This document shows positions 1-13,700 of a stretch of DNA of 64,000 nt, in pieces (the first letter of the stretch is position 1; every line of letters begins with the position of its first letter). The DNA lies in NCBI GenBank assembly GCA_013398015.1, contig VZRR01012436.1:372001-436000 (forward strand), read 5' to 3'. Source of the DNA: Oreocharis arfaki (Eukaryota; Chordata; Aves; Passeriformes; Paramythiidae). Made by a program: the position numbers and the translations under genes. Under the pieces are notes generated by a model that was given only the letters and a program-made list of their open reading frames with translations, was not told the DNA's origin and searched no databases.

Positions 1-3000
1 CATCAGAGCCTCCTCCAAAGCTGATCAACCCCCACGAGACAATTAAGTGCAAGGAAAAGTATCCAAGCCCCACGTGGCACATCAATGCAAATGACCACAA
101 CCTAGTTAGAGCAGCTCTCCCTCTTACTGGAAGTAAGAGCTCAAGTCCAGTTGGGAAAGCAGCAACTCCCACTGATGTTCATATTCTGGGAAACACATTT
201 CAAAGGAAAGACAACAAAAGAACGGTTAAAAACATGACCTGCTGTCTCTGAGCATTTTATTCCGTACAGGTGAATCCAGAGTAAGAATGGATGGATGCAT
301 TTTCCCCACTAGAAAAGGATATTCCAATTGTTAGCAGACAGTACCCAGCACATGCCCTTAGGCAACCTTCCTGCTGCAGCCGGAGGCCAGAGCAGTGACC
401 AGCAACAAGCTCAGCTGAACAAATCTCAGTCTGGCTGACTTCCAAACCCACGTACTCGAGGGGGGCTCCACCTCTGAAACAATGCTCAGCATTTCCTAAA
501 AGAATATTGCCATTAATAAAATGCATTTGCCGTTAGAGTTCTCCAGAGACACTAAGTCAATGTTAGCTGGCAGCACTGCTTCCACACACCAGCAATTTCA
601 ATCTCTGCTGTGCTCAAACCATCACCATCCACTCTTTTTATGGCTCCGCTCCAAATTATTTTGTCACTGCTCCAATCAGAAATGTTTCCTGCCTCTATAA
701 CAAGTTTATCAACACTGGATATGAACCACATGGCTCCCTGCCCATCTCCTATAGCAGAAGGCTACAGATTAATTTTATAGGAATTCAAACACCCTATTAA
801 ACCTGCTACTACCTACTGCTGATAAAAGGGCTGCACTTTAAAGAGTGTGTGTTAAGCATGCAATTAGGGGCAATGACACGCAAAATTACATATGCAGGGA
901 GATGGAATTATTTCAAGGCGTGTGCTGGAAACCGCAGGTGCCCCTGGAAGAAAGGGCCTAACCCTGTCCCCATGTGTGGCCGATTTGGTGCCCAAGGGGA
1001 CAGGAACTTGTCAGGTTTGTCATCACTGCTGGGTTATACTACAACCACTGAGAACTTGGTGTTGGCCAGATCTGTCTCTACAGTGACGAGGAGGCCTTAC
1101 AAGAACCCTGCCTGTTGATTGCCATTGTTATGGGACAGAACAGACCCTCTTTTGTCACCTTCAGTAGGACATCCAGGAGGCAATCTCCCAGTCTCCAAAG
1201 ACGAATTCCAGCAGGATACAGAGATGCCCATGTCACAGTCAGCATAACAGCCAGCCGCTGTACTCCGTGATAAAGGGGGAGCCACTGCCAACACAGAGCT
1301 ATCTGCAAGTCCCTGGATTTAGGGTTTTCCCGCATGCTGCTATCTCACACTCTGCATGGAGAAAGCACAGCCAGAAGCAGCAGACATCAATGAGCTCCCA
1401 ATGTGCACACACTACAACGGAATTTCTGGATTTGTCAGCCAGCACAGCCCTGGGAGGTCCAGGTCAGGCAAATATCACCAAGTGCCCTCCTGTAAGGGCA
1501 ATTCGGCCCATTCATGTCTCCTAGGGCAGATTGGTCCTTTGAGGATCACAGCAAGCTACAGAACTCAGTGGCTCCCCAGAAGGATAGAAGTAGGGGAACA
1601 TGAAGCTGAAAGGCTGCCCCAGATGTACTGGAAAGACACTGCCTCTGGAAGCCTTTCATGCAAGACAGCTGGTACCAAAAAACTGTATGAAACAGTGAGA
1701 AATTTAGCACATGAAATATGTGTGCAGGTGACACAGACAAGCACAGGAGAGGGTTAACAGCTGGAGAAAATTCAGCTGAGCTCAGGACAGGAGGCACACT
1801 CAGATGCTGTCATAAGAACCCCCATTCATGTGAGAATCCTCATCCATGGAGAAGCAGTGACACAGACACTTCTCCAGAGGGATGCCCCTGTAGCAGCTGC
1901 TGCTGGCAGCATGTCACCAGGGCTCAGCCAGCCTGTGTGTACACACCACCTCTGTGGAGGGAGGGTTGCTACGGCAAAGGCTGAGGTGCATGACACAGAG
2001 CTTACTCCAAAACACTTGAAACTTTGTTGAGTAAGTCTTCATTCTTCGCCTTTCCTTACATTTGTTGTCTTTACAATCTCCTGTTCATTGCCTGGGGAAA
2101 CAGCCTGTGTACCTGTCCTATTTTCTAGTTTCTTCAGACAGCAATTAGAACGGCATTTTGCTGAAAATACTCCTCCTCTTCCAAAGGTGAAGTGCGAGGG
2201 GACAGCCAGGAATAGAGAAGGGATCTGCAGTGCAGCTTCCCACAGTAAGAAGCAATTATCAGCCTCTCAAACTTCAATTCCTTAAAAAGTCAACTCAACC
2301 TGCTTGCAGCAGAATAAGAACAGAACATACTTTCCATCACAGCAAAAAGAAGTACTTGCTTTTCAAAAACATGTGGTGATGTTTCTATAGCCCTAAACCA
2401 CCCGACTCTTCACCCCAAAGTCAAAACCTACCTGGATCTAAGCTTCTGCTTGGTTGGTCAAACACCCCTCCTCGTTTGTTATTTAACACAGCCTGGGAAG
2501 GCCTCCAGCTAGGCAAATGTAGTTTCCACCCAACACCAGACTGCTCTGACCTGTCCCAAATCATCCAGCCCTCCTTCCTGCCCTTTTGGCCCCAAAATAC
2601 TGCAGGCTTTTGGTGACGAGCCATTTGCACATACAGAGGTTGAGCAGCAGGGTCCAGGGTGCAGACTTGGCATTGCAAAAAGCCCCAGTACGACTTTTGT
2701 CCCAAGATGTTCAAAGAACTGCAAAAACATTCCCTGATTAAGGAAAAAATACCTTCCAGGCTCTGGAAACGTAGGAGGAGGTCTGGTTCAAAACACCGCA
2801 CTAAATTAGCAAGCCTGATAATGAGATAAAAGCCCCTTCAAGGGAAGGGATCAGAAGAGAGTAAAATTAGTCCAAGTGAGATCAAAGACAAATGAAATCA
2901 GGAATGTTAAGTGCTTACAGAAGCTGCTATTTCCAACCTCCACTCTTCATCCTATAGTGACAGAAATGGATAGGGCCCTGTTAAAGCACAGAGCCACACG

Positions 3001-6000
3001 CTCGTACAGCCTCCTGCTCACCTCCACCCTCTTACCTGCCGGAGGCGATGATGTAATGAATGTAGTCAAGGTGGGCTTCGAAGGCAGGAGCCAGAAGGGC
3101 TTTTTACACATCAGTCCCAGGCAGGCGTTCCAGCTACAGACCTCTGCTTTGGAGCCGGACAGCTTTTGGCTTTTGACTCGTCCTGGAAGTAGTTTCAACT
3201 GCTGAGCTATCCCAAGGTGGGCAGTAACGGCTTTCAGATCATAAATATACGTGCGCACTCACACACTCACATGTAGATACCCATGACATATTCGTGCATT
3301 CACATACACAGAGTTCTGGGGGAATGCAGATGTATTCAAACACAGAGCACGACCTGGAATGGTGGGTCTTTGATGTAGCAAGTTAAAAGCATTTTGTTCC
3401 CATGAAAATTATATTTTCTGACCCAGGCTCTGCAGGGTTTTTTCACTCTCCCCCATGTTGCTAACCCCCAGGCTATATTGTGCATAAAAACAGCCCAGGA
3501 GAAAATGTTCTTTTTGTCCCATCTATTCCCTCACTTCCATCAGCCATCCATCCACCTCCGGCATCCAGGCCCAGTGAAGTAAATTAAAAAGTCTCCTGTT
3601 GAGTGGCATAAAAAACCAGGGCGTTTCAAGTGAACAAAGGTCATCAAATCTTCAAGGCACAAAGCTGTCCTCTGCCCTCCACAGGAGCACAGCCCCTGCC
3701 AGCCTGAGTTCAGATCCGAGGCAGGCATCTGAAAATCCACATTACACCAGCCAACAGCCCTTCCCAAATTGCACATCTCAGCGTCCAGCCAAGCCCCACT
3801 CCTATCATCTCCTCTCCCCAACATCAAAGGGAGGCAGGAATAGCCCAACATACCACTGAGTAAAGGGGAAAAAGAATGGATTCTGTTGGGTTTTAATTTC
3901 AAATCTGTAACTAAGCAGGTGAAGTGTGAGCGAGCAACACAGCGAGGTCTGACAGATTCCTGACAATGCAATTACTTGGGCAGCAGTGAGACCCTCACAG
4001 CAGTGATTTTACATCCAGGACATGCAATACTCTAAGCCCACGGAGTTGGGAGCTTTCATTCCATGACGAAGAACAGCACAAACCCCCACCTGTATCCTTG
4101 CACACGTGGCTATTTCCCTTCCCTTTTCTGAGGCTTAACCACTTAAATAAAGGTGGAAAAACCTAGACAAGGGAGATGCTTGTTCTGGTGAAATTTTGGC
4201 TATCAGCAGTAAACACGTCCTTGAGCTCTGCTACACACCACAAGTAAATAAAAGGTTACTGTTCAACAGGAGACAAATGGCTTTGTGCGGAGGAGAACAG
4301 GTCGTGGTTTAGTAATTACTGTGAAAATAAAACATTCAGGCATAAACCAAAAGGGATTCAGTGCACTGGCATATCTGTTTCTTTTCTAGCACAGCTGAAA
4401 TCACCTGATTCATGATCCTTGAATAAGGTCTGTAAGACTGACAGCACATCTCCATCAATTCTATTTTCTCTTCAAGAAACTCATTCAGCTGGGGAAAGCC
4501 AAAGACATTTAGGCACACACAAGATCTCAAGGCACTCCTACAAACCCCAGCCCACTCAACAATTCCAAGGCTCAGACCTTCACTTCAGGTCAGGGGAGGC
4601 CCATCTTTATCATAGCTGAGAAAGGCCCCAGGAGCAGCTCAAGGACACCCAGCCCAAAGCAGCCAAATCACTGACAGCCTCCAGTGCCATCCTGCAAAAC
4701 CTCTCCAACACTCCCAGCCCAAAACAAAGAGAGCTGAGCCAAGCCAGACACGACCCATTACAGCACAGGCCTTGGGAGATTAATACTTCACAGGGAGCAA
4801 AGTACAAGGGTTTCTAATCTGACACACTTCCAGAGCTGACATCACTTCTAATTCTTGGCAGCCAGAGATTTTCCTGGGGAGCCTCTGTTGTGCTGCAGGT
4901 CCCACAGCCTGGAGCCTGGCCAGCACGTTTCCTATTCCACACACATCTGGCACTTTGAAACTGGCTTGTGCACCTTGCAGAGATCCAGCCAAAGAAAACC
5001 TTCCCAGGAGCAAGGAAAGTGGCTCAGGCAAGGCAAGCAGAGCACTCGGTCATCGTGTGTGTTCTGTGGGATATCAGGCAATAAGAGGAAAGGGCTCTGC
5101 TCTACCCTCCACATCCCACAGGAGGTGGCAGGAATTCAAACTGCATTTGAGCCTCTGCACTGTCGCCTGCCTTAATTTATGTATTTATTTTGGATGTTGA
5201 ACTCGTAGAACTCAACAGCACAATTAATCTTATTTAATTGGGAGTGAACAGCACTGAAGAAAAGTGAAGTTACTCCTTCCAAAGGGTTTTCCTACCTCTC
5301 AGCAAGCCAACTACTGTGCCATTGTTCTGCTTAATGTAACCTTCTGCCGATGCTCTTCAGAGACTCTTAGAGCTGTAGAAAATCTTTACGTTCCCATTGT
5401 CTAATTCAAAGGGCGACTATACTTCAGTGTGTCCCCATTAAAGCAACACAAAGCTCTCTTTCTTCTTGGAAACTTTATGCATTGACAATTACAAGTCAAT
5501 AGCTTGGTCTCAGTCTGTTTTTAGGGCAATTGCACTTGGCAAGTGGTGACCCAGAAAGAAATCTGGATGAAGGTCTCCGACAGTCTGCATGCTGGGTGCT
5601 CGGCAACACCAGCACTGAAAGGAGAACCGGAGGAGCTCTGGGCTTGGAGCACCCCACTCCCATGATCTCTAGGGAATGGGAGGCTGAAAGAGGAGCTGGG
5701 CACCTAAATCCCCTTGTGCATCACTTGTTCAGCCTCCCCATGGCACAATAAACCAGAAAACATTCTTCCACTCAACCATAAGGAGACCTGTGAGACAGAA
5801 GGGTCAAGATCCCTATATTTCCTACTCAGTTACCAGATGTTACTGGAACTTTCCACTTTGTAACAGCAACACAAATAAGAAAGTTACACCTTCAACACCC
5901 ATTAAGCCTCTCTGGAACAGAAGGCTCCTAAAACTAATCTCCAGAGCTGCTGAAAAGACCATTTCATTAACACTTGATATCCAGGCACAACGGAGCGGTT

Positions 6001-7689
6001 CCAGTGCTGAGCAGTGCTCACCAGTAGGAAGCCAACCTAATCCTTATTCTGCATATAAACAACCTAGATGGTTTATTTAATAATGCAGCATCTCCCACTG
6101 CTGCAGGAGTATCTATCAAGCTGGCAGCAAGGGCCTCTCAGATCATCCCCTGTCGCTAAGCTGATCCCAGCCTTTCATGAGCAGCTGGGTGCCAGCCCAG
6201 CACTGCAGGCAGCAAGAGGCAGCATGCGGAGCGTGTCACATTGTCCCCACATCAAGGGGCCGGGTACGAGACCGTGCCAGGAGCAATCCCCTCACACCCT
6301 GCACAGATCCAGCTGTGTATGTACAGTGCCCTGGTCACTCCCCAGCTTGGGCCTGGGTGCACAGTGGTGCTCCCCTCAAGTCCTAGCATACATCCGGACC
6401 CAGGATGAGTACTGGCAGGGAAAGCTAGAGCATGCAACTCTCCCCGAAGAACAATGCTGGGCATGAGCCTTTGGCTTTAGTCCTGTTCAAATTCCCAGTT
6501 TAAAATAAGAGAGCAAAAGGGATGGCACGAAAGAAACATTTGAAACACATGCAATGCTGCATCACCGTTTATGGGCCATACCTGGAAAGAATGATATCAT
6601 CTAAAGCTGTAATTACAGTAAATAGATGTGCTGGTTTGGGCTGGGATTTAATTAATTTTCTTCACATGGGGAAGTGAATACCTTTGTGTATAAATATACA
6701 CCAAGGAAAACACCAAGAAAATAAAAGAGCTGAAAAGGTCCCCCTGGAAGCATTTCTGAAGATGCTCCTAACACTGAAGTCAACTGAAGCTGCTCATTTC
6801 AGCCACCCAAGACCATCAAAGCCACCAGCCCACGTAGCCCTGGAAACTCTAACCTAGTAAAACTTCAATCAATTTCCAGAAAGGGCTAAGGGCTCTCATG
6901 CTTCCACAGAAGAATCAGATTTGCCCAAATATCTGTGTCTACAGATGATGCCTAACAGATAGGGACAAACACTACACCAGCTCTCAAGATCAAGCACATT
7001 CTAATTGAGATGTGTGTTATTCTGATGTATCCCCTGCAACAAATGGTCCAGAAAGATTAAACAAATCAATAGCAGTAATAATTTATTCATCATGTTGCAT
7101 TGTCAATGGCAATTGTAACAGCAAAGTGCTTGACTTCCACGAAGGTTAAGCTTTTGTATTTCCCCCCTCTGACCCCAGAAAGGTTTCTGAAGGCAGATGA
7201 AGTCTAGAACTTCAAAATCCAGATTTGCTAAACTCAGCCTTTTTCAGGTCCTCTTCCCAAGGTGTCTCACAGCAGAACAGGGGGAGGTGTCCCTGTGTAC
7301 AGCAATGTAAATGTGAGCCTCCCTTGCACTGAAGGATGCTCAAGGTGCCAAAGTGACTTAAACACTAAAATCCCTGAAAACCTCTCCACAATCCTCACAC
7401 TGCCTGACCCAGGGAGGACTGAGCTATTCCTGTGCCTTTCCCAGCTGCTTCATGCCAAGCACACTTCACACCAAACCTCAGGCTTCGCTCTATAAACATC
7501 TCCAAGGCAGCGTCCATCTCCCGGCCCTCAGCCTTCCCTTCTTAAAAAGCCAAAGAGGAACAGCTGAGACAATCCCTGCAGAAGCTGCCACAAGCACAGG
7601 ATGCATGGGGAACTCAGGACAGAGCCCTGGGTTTGCATTCAGAGATTTACAGTGTGGAGGCACATTAGAATTACAAGCTTGAACAAGCG

Positions 7690-8150
7690 CACTGGAACAA
7701 TAACACATCAGAGTCCTGTAATTGGGCCCTGAAATACACTTAGTGAAAAATACAGACCAGCTGCAATGCTGGAAATGCTCCTAATGCAATCCAAGGTAAT
7801 TATTGGTAACAGACCATCAAACAAGTGCATTAATATGCTCTGATCAGAGAGAGAATCAGATGGACAGCCTGGCACAGCAGCTTGTACCTGCAAATTATTT
7901 AAATGATTCGAAAGAGCAAAGCCCCACAGCTCTAGAAACACTAACTCTAATGAAAGTTATTAAATGCTATTTTTGTTATCTGCTGGTGTTAACATCAGAA
8001 GGCCCATTTGCTGCAGTGACTGTAATTGTGCTGCTGAGGGTCCGGGCTGAATAAGCCTGAGATTTGCAGACTAAAACGGCTGCCTTGGATTTGCATGATC
8101 TCACCGACACCCGTTTAAACACATAATGACTTCCTGCATTTTTCACTGAT
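7690..8150. promoter_or_regulatory. Candidate conserved noncoding block
   Basis: A dense run of developmental factor-type sites: CCAAGGTAATTATTGG (homeodomain palindrome, about 7790-7805), CATTAATATGC, GTTATCTG, GTTAACATCAG and a perfect octamer ATTTGCAT near 8090. Conservation is inferred from composition only. Confidence 0.3.
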
Positions 8151-8628
8151 GTTGGAAAGGAAACCCAGTTATTTTGCTTTTGTGAGATGCACAAGTTCCT
8201 GATTTTACTTCATCGTACATATACTTTATCTGCAAATGACACAGAGGAGTCTGAAACAAGATCTCCTGTTACAACATTACCTATTTTTATACTTCAACTG
8301 TTTCAGTTCAGCATATTTTTAGGACATATTTTCATCTCTTCCTGCCTGAGAAAGCTAAAAGTATGCAGTATGATACAAGCTTCAGTGTCATCCCTCTTGA
8401 GAATAGTCACTTAACCAGAAACTAATATTGCCAAATAAATACACAAAAATCCTTCACCTGTGGGCTACAGTTTAAGAGTATTTTGTAGCTCTTTTCCCCT
8501 GGGTTATGGGCTTTGCATATTCCAAAGATACAAATATAAATACATTAAATTGGAAAATGTTCAGTTCCAACAGTGAATATTTTAGCAGTCAAGTTCTTAC
8601 CACCCTACACTATTCAAAAAAAAAAAAA

Positions 8629-8629
8629 N
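8629..8629. other. Single ambiguous base
   Basis: One N at the end of a poly(A) run (about 8616-8628), probably an uncertain homopolymer length. Confidence 1.
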
Positions 8630-9589
8630 GCTAAACCTTGGGAAAAGTCAAAGAGGATTGAAATAGTGTCCCCACTCCAAGTCTGAATCCAGCAGCCAAA
8701 CTTCCCAGCTAATACATCCCGTCCTCTCTACCAGACAATTCCTTAGACTTTGTAACTCAAAATTTTACACACAAAATGCAGTTTAAAGCTGTGGAGCAAG
8801 CTTTATCAGAGCCCATCCTGCTCCTCCCTCATTTTAAAGACCTCCAGAAACTTGGGCTACGCTTTACAATTTCAAAACAAAGAAACCACCTGTAATCTTA
8901 CTTTCTTTTTTTTCACATTGCAAGACAGGCATGCTTCCAGCTTTAATGGTGCACCCAAAGACTCATCCACCTCCAGTGAGAGTCAGAAGCGCCTCCAGTG
9001 AATTTCATTACCTGGCTCATGGTCCATTTTGCTTCCCAGCATTTCAGGCACGTTGCATGTCACCAAGGACAGCAAGAAAGCTTGGCAGCAAAGGAAAGAG
9101 GAAGAGCGTGTTACAGAGAAAGGACACAAGCCCTTTGACTCTGCCCCTGTTTGGGTGCACAAGGCTTGTGCTTGGAGTGCCAGCTTGGCACCAGAGCACC
9201 AACTCACCCACCACAGCTCTCTGCAAAGGAGGCAGGCAATGACAACAGCTGCCTGTTGTGTCTGTTCACGACCACCAACCCTCCCTAGGACGCACCACTC
9301 CGATCGCAGCCAGACGGAAATGGCAAACTGTGACTCGAGGCAGCGGGAAAAACACTTCTGCATCTTGTGTGCTTTACCCTTCACAGGCTCCACTTCCAGT
9401 TGTCTTGCCTGTCATTAAAAGGAACTCACAACCCGCTGGTGAATGATGTACTGTAATCAATACAAACAGCCACAAGATCCCCTGGAAAGGATGTGGGAGT
9501 GCTGCTCAGCAGCGATATTTATGAGTGCAGACCAGATCAGTCCCAACTCTCCCGAGTATTTCCACTATTTACACTGAGATCAGAAAATT

Positions 9590-9960
9590 AAAATGATATT
9601 TTACGCTTAATGGTTCGAACAAGACCTGTGAAGTCCTTCTCTCAGTCCCATTTACAACACAAACGCCAATGACAGAGCAGCAGATGGTCAGAAACACTCC
9701 CCTAGAATATTCAGGCGATTCAACTTGAATCTGTGCCCAAATCATTTAACTTTAATAGATTCTTTCATTAACAACCAAAGAAAGGGAATATGGTTGCCAG
9801 GACATTAAAATCACTTTTTCAATTATACTGTTATAAAATCGAACAAATTAGCTGTAATTCTTAGCTGAAGCTTAAATGGAAGCACGACTTTATGAAAGAA
9901 ATGAAAATTGATTTGGATTAGTGGGCATCAAGGGCTTTTTAAAAATTAACAAGATTCTTA
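9590..9960. promoter_or_regulatory. Candidate AT-rich noncoding block
   Basis: Long AT-rich stretch without repeats, with AGATCAGAAAATTAAAATG, CCATTTACAACACAAACG, TTAACTTTAATAGATTC, CAAATTAGCTGTAATTC and GATTTGGATTAG. It resembles vertebrate intronic enhancers in texture; no specific function is visible. Confidence 0.22.
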
Positions 9961-10341
9961 TGACTTCATAGCACGGATGGATTAGCTGGAGGTTTTGCTG
10001 CCCTGCGCTTGCTACCTGCCAAAGCATGGCAGCTGGCTTCACAGCATTCGCTACAGCAGGGTTTAATTAGACTGAGGGGAGAGGATGCAAGGATTGAAGC
10101 TGGAAACAAAGTTCTAGGGAAGCTGGATGGTGTCTGAATTCACCTTTTGGACTCAGCCCAGCAGGGTCTTGGCAAAACTCGGGGAAGTCATAACCTCTAA
10201 GCTTTAGCAGGACAAGGTCCATAGGCTGCAGTGTTAACCTCGGGGTAGTCTTGCAAAACAGTACTGGATGCTTCACAAACACAAAAAAAATCAAGCCCAA
10301 GATGTCTGCTGTAAAGAACACACAACTTTAATGCAGGCTAC

Positions 10342-10386
10342 TGAAAAAAAAAAAAAAAAAAAGAAAAAAAGAAAAAAAGAAGAAAG
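10342..10386. repeat. A-rich low-complexity tract
   Basis: Interrupted poly(A) with G spacers (AAAAAAAG units). No target-site duplication or retrogene body is recognisable beside it. Confidence 0.9.
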
Positions 10387-10758
10387 ACCCAACATACCAC
10401 AGAAACCTAAACCAGGTAAGGATTAACAATGGGAGCAGCAGAAAGAACAATTCATAAAGGAAACAGGAGCTGTAGCACTAGGCACCAGGATGCAAGTTAC
10501 CTACAACACAGAGCAATGGGGTCACACTAGGAAGAAAAATGTCCTTTATATTGTATAATATGAACTTAATGAAAGAGACCTTCACTGATCACAACTTGCA
10601 TTGATCCTAAAGACCAGGAACCCTAAGATGTACTTTAGAGAGCCGTCCCCCTGCCAGGGAAGGGAGTGATTTGGAACTGTTGCCCAGAAAAAAGAGACTG
10701 AAACCAAGCTGGAGACTTTTATACCTGCACTGGACAAAGCCCTTTAAAATTTATTTAT

Positions 10759-10798
10759 TTAAAAAAAAAAGAAAAAGAAAAGAAAAAGAAGAAAAAGG
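10759..10798. repeat. Purine-only (A/G) tract
   Basis: About 40 nt of GAAAAA-type units on the plus strand; low complexity. Confidence 0.9.
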
Positions 10799-13700
10799 CA
10801 CCACTGGGAACAATCCTGTTTTGACCCCTGTGAGCTGGACGGGATGTTCCAGTGCTCAGGCTCCACCCCGAACATCTCCAGGATGATGCACTGCCGAGAG
10901 CACCTGACAGCTGGCACAACTGGCCTCTCTGTAAGGTAAATGCAGCAAAACATTTCAAAACCATTTTCATGAAATCTTGCAACACAAAGCACTTTAGATG
11001 ACTCCCCTTCACGAGTCAGCATTTCATATTTAGTTATTTCTCCTCTTTATTGCAACACAGTGGGTGGCAATTTGCATCAGTAAAAGCTGGCTGGAAAAGT
11101 AAATCTTTCTTTGGACAATCCTGAATATTACTGCTTTGCCCTAATCCTGCTGGTTCATCACCCTGTATCTGGCTTTCAGATATGCCACAGAGTAATGTTC
11201 TCCAATAAATCAAGAAGAGCTTTACCCTTTGAACCAAGCTTTGAATTGTAATCGCTGTGGGTCTCCATGTGCTTGTTAGCAGGTCTTATATTTAAGAAAA
11301 CAGGAGAACACATTTTAGTCCAGAACCTTTCAAGCTCTATGTGTCTTTGAGTTCTTTTAATGATTTAAAAATCAGGGCACCCTCTGGTTTTCTGTTAGAA
11401 TTAATGGCAAGATTTGGCCTAGTAGGGTGGCAACTATGCACACTTAACACACACAACCAAGACCTTAATCTTGTCTAGGGCAGGGATCTGAAAAGCCTGG
11501 CGTTGGTAAGAAAGGAGACCCCCAGATGAGGCTGTCACTGAAAGTGCTCTCTTTGCAAGGCAAAGCAGAATGGGCTTCTCCAACCCAATGCTTTAGGCCG
11601 AAGGTAACTTTACTTTTGCACCACTGCAATGGCACGAGAGCAGGCACACATCAAATTAAGGTGCTTCTGCTAAAAGGCAGCAAATGCCAGAGTAGAAAAT
11701 TGTAATTTCCAGCCAAGAGCATAGGAACTTCCTGGCCCAAACTGCCTGACCCAACCAAGCAGCACAGATGAACACTAGCAACCGTACCTGTGAAACCTGG
11801 CCTCCAGACTCACACTACTCCCAGACAGGAGCAGGTAGAAGAACTGGCACTTCTCACCACACTGTAGGCACCAGCACCTCTGTCCATCAACTGTGAGTTA
11901 AAAGTACCTACAGGGACTTCCGAATATCCATTTTGACTTGTCTACGAGAAGAAGCTTATTATTATCATAATTATTAGTAACAATTATACAACTATTATGT
12001 ATGTTAATATATGTCAACAGAATAAGAATATTAATATATTCTCTACAGGGTATTTCACAGAATTAATGAGATCTCATAATGAGCCTAACCTCTCTGACAT
12101 CTTGCTGATACTTATTTCTAAGCAAGCTACTAAATTCAGTGTGCATCTGCTCCAGCACTGAACTGGCTTGCAACTCAACTCAATACTCATAGGTGAAAAG
12201 GACATGAATGCTAATAAAGGGAGGTTTCTGCCTTGCTTGGGGCAGTGATGAAGGAGGGCGATGTACATTTACTCCTGTTGCCTTTATTATCAAGCTGTCT
12301 CCCTCTACTAACAGGCAGCTCTGAGCAACCAAGCCTTAAACCACCCCAGCTCCTGCTGCAGTGAATGGCAGCAAGGCCCCAAGAACTCTTTGCCACTGAC
12401 ACATCAATTCAAGCACAACACATGGCTGTCCCTATCTCCAGTCCCACCTCCTCCCCAAGACCTTCAAAGTCAACTCCAGCGAGGCTGCTGCTTACAACAC
12501 TGTTTTCCTTGTGGTCTTAGCGGGCACACAGGGCTTCCCAGCCTCTGACACCTTCCTAGCCTGTCTAGGTGCCATGGAAGGGGAAGTAAACACTCTCCCA
12601 TGCACTGGGAAAGAAACCACAGTGCAGTCCTACAGCCAGTGAAATGTGCCCTCAGAATCCACAGAGCCAGACATAGTGGCACACCGAGAGGCACATAAGG
12701 CACCTCTTGTGTTCATTTGCATCCTACTTTCTGTAGAAGCTGAGATTCAGGAACAAGAAGTAACTCATTTCAGCAGCAGATCCTAAAAGCCCTAATTCTC
12801 TGGTAGTGAATTCAGCAGCAAAATTCCCACAGAGAGGAGGATTTAGCCCTCGAGAAGTCCAAAACAAAAGCAGCATCTGTGACTCACCCACGAGACCCAC
12901 AGCCACAACAGTGTAAAAATTACATTCACATGGACTTGATGCTACTCATGAAAAACAACTCTGGAGCCTTTCTACTGGCAGACCCCATCTCTGAGCACGC
13001 TTCTCCCTCGCTTTTGTTCTTTATACAATATTTGCATGGAAACAAGAGCCCTGTTTCTCAGCTGCTCATCTCATCCTGCTGTCTGCCCTTCCCCAAAACA
13101 AGACAGACTTTTCAGAGAGGCTGTTTTCATGCAAATAGCTGGGAATGACAGAAGAACAGAGAGCACCTCCCAGAGTCAGGGTGCCAATACCAAGCCAGGG
13201 ATACCCCATGTTCACAGAAATCCTCTCACCCTTTTGGTGATGAAAGCTTCTGGGTACATGGGAAGAGTTCACTGGGAGACTTTCAGAGTATCTTCCACGG
13301 AAAACAAGTCTCTTACTTCAGGACCATGCTGAGAAGGTCCAGTAGTTTGGGATGCAAGATCAGTCAACAGCCAGGAAAAGCCCTGCTAGCCCGAGGTATC
13401 CCCAAACTCAGCACTGACGTGGCACCATCAATATGAGACTCAGACTCCTTCCAAAAAAAACAACCCAACAGTTATGGGAGGTTCAAATTCTGCTCTTGCT
13501 CTTGAATCCTCCTGTAATTTTTGCTCTTTTATAAGCATATTATTGTTGTTCCAGTGGGGTTGGCTATGTGGAGAGTCTAACCAAAGGGGGGGAAGCTGAC
13601 AGCGACCTGCTCCATGTATCTAACTTGGAGTGTGAGCCAGACAGCGCTGTCAAAGGGCAAAGAATACACTCTGGAAACAAAACTTCTTTGTGCCTCTAAT

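Noticed and set aside
13640..13651. 12-bp palindrome GACAGCGCTGTC as an RE1/REST site
   Set aside because: It resembles only half of the RE1 motif; the other half is not present at the usual spacing.
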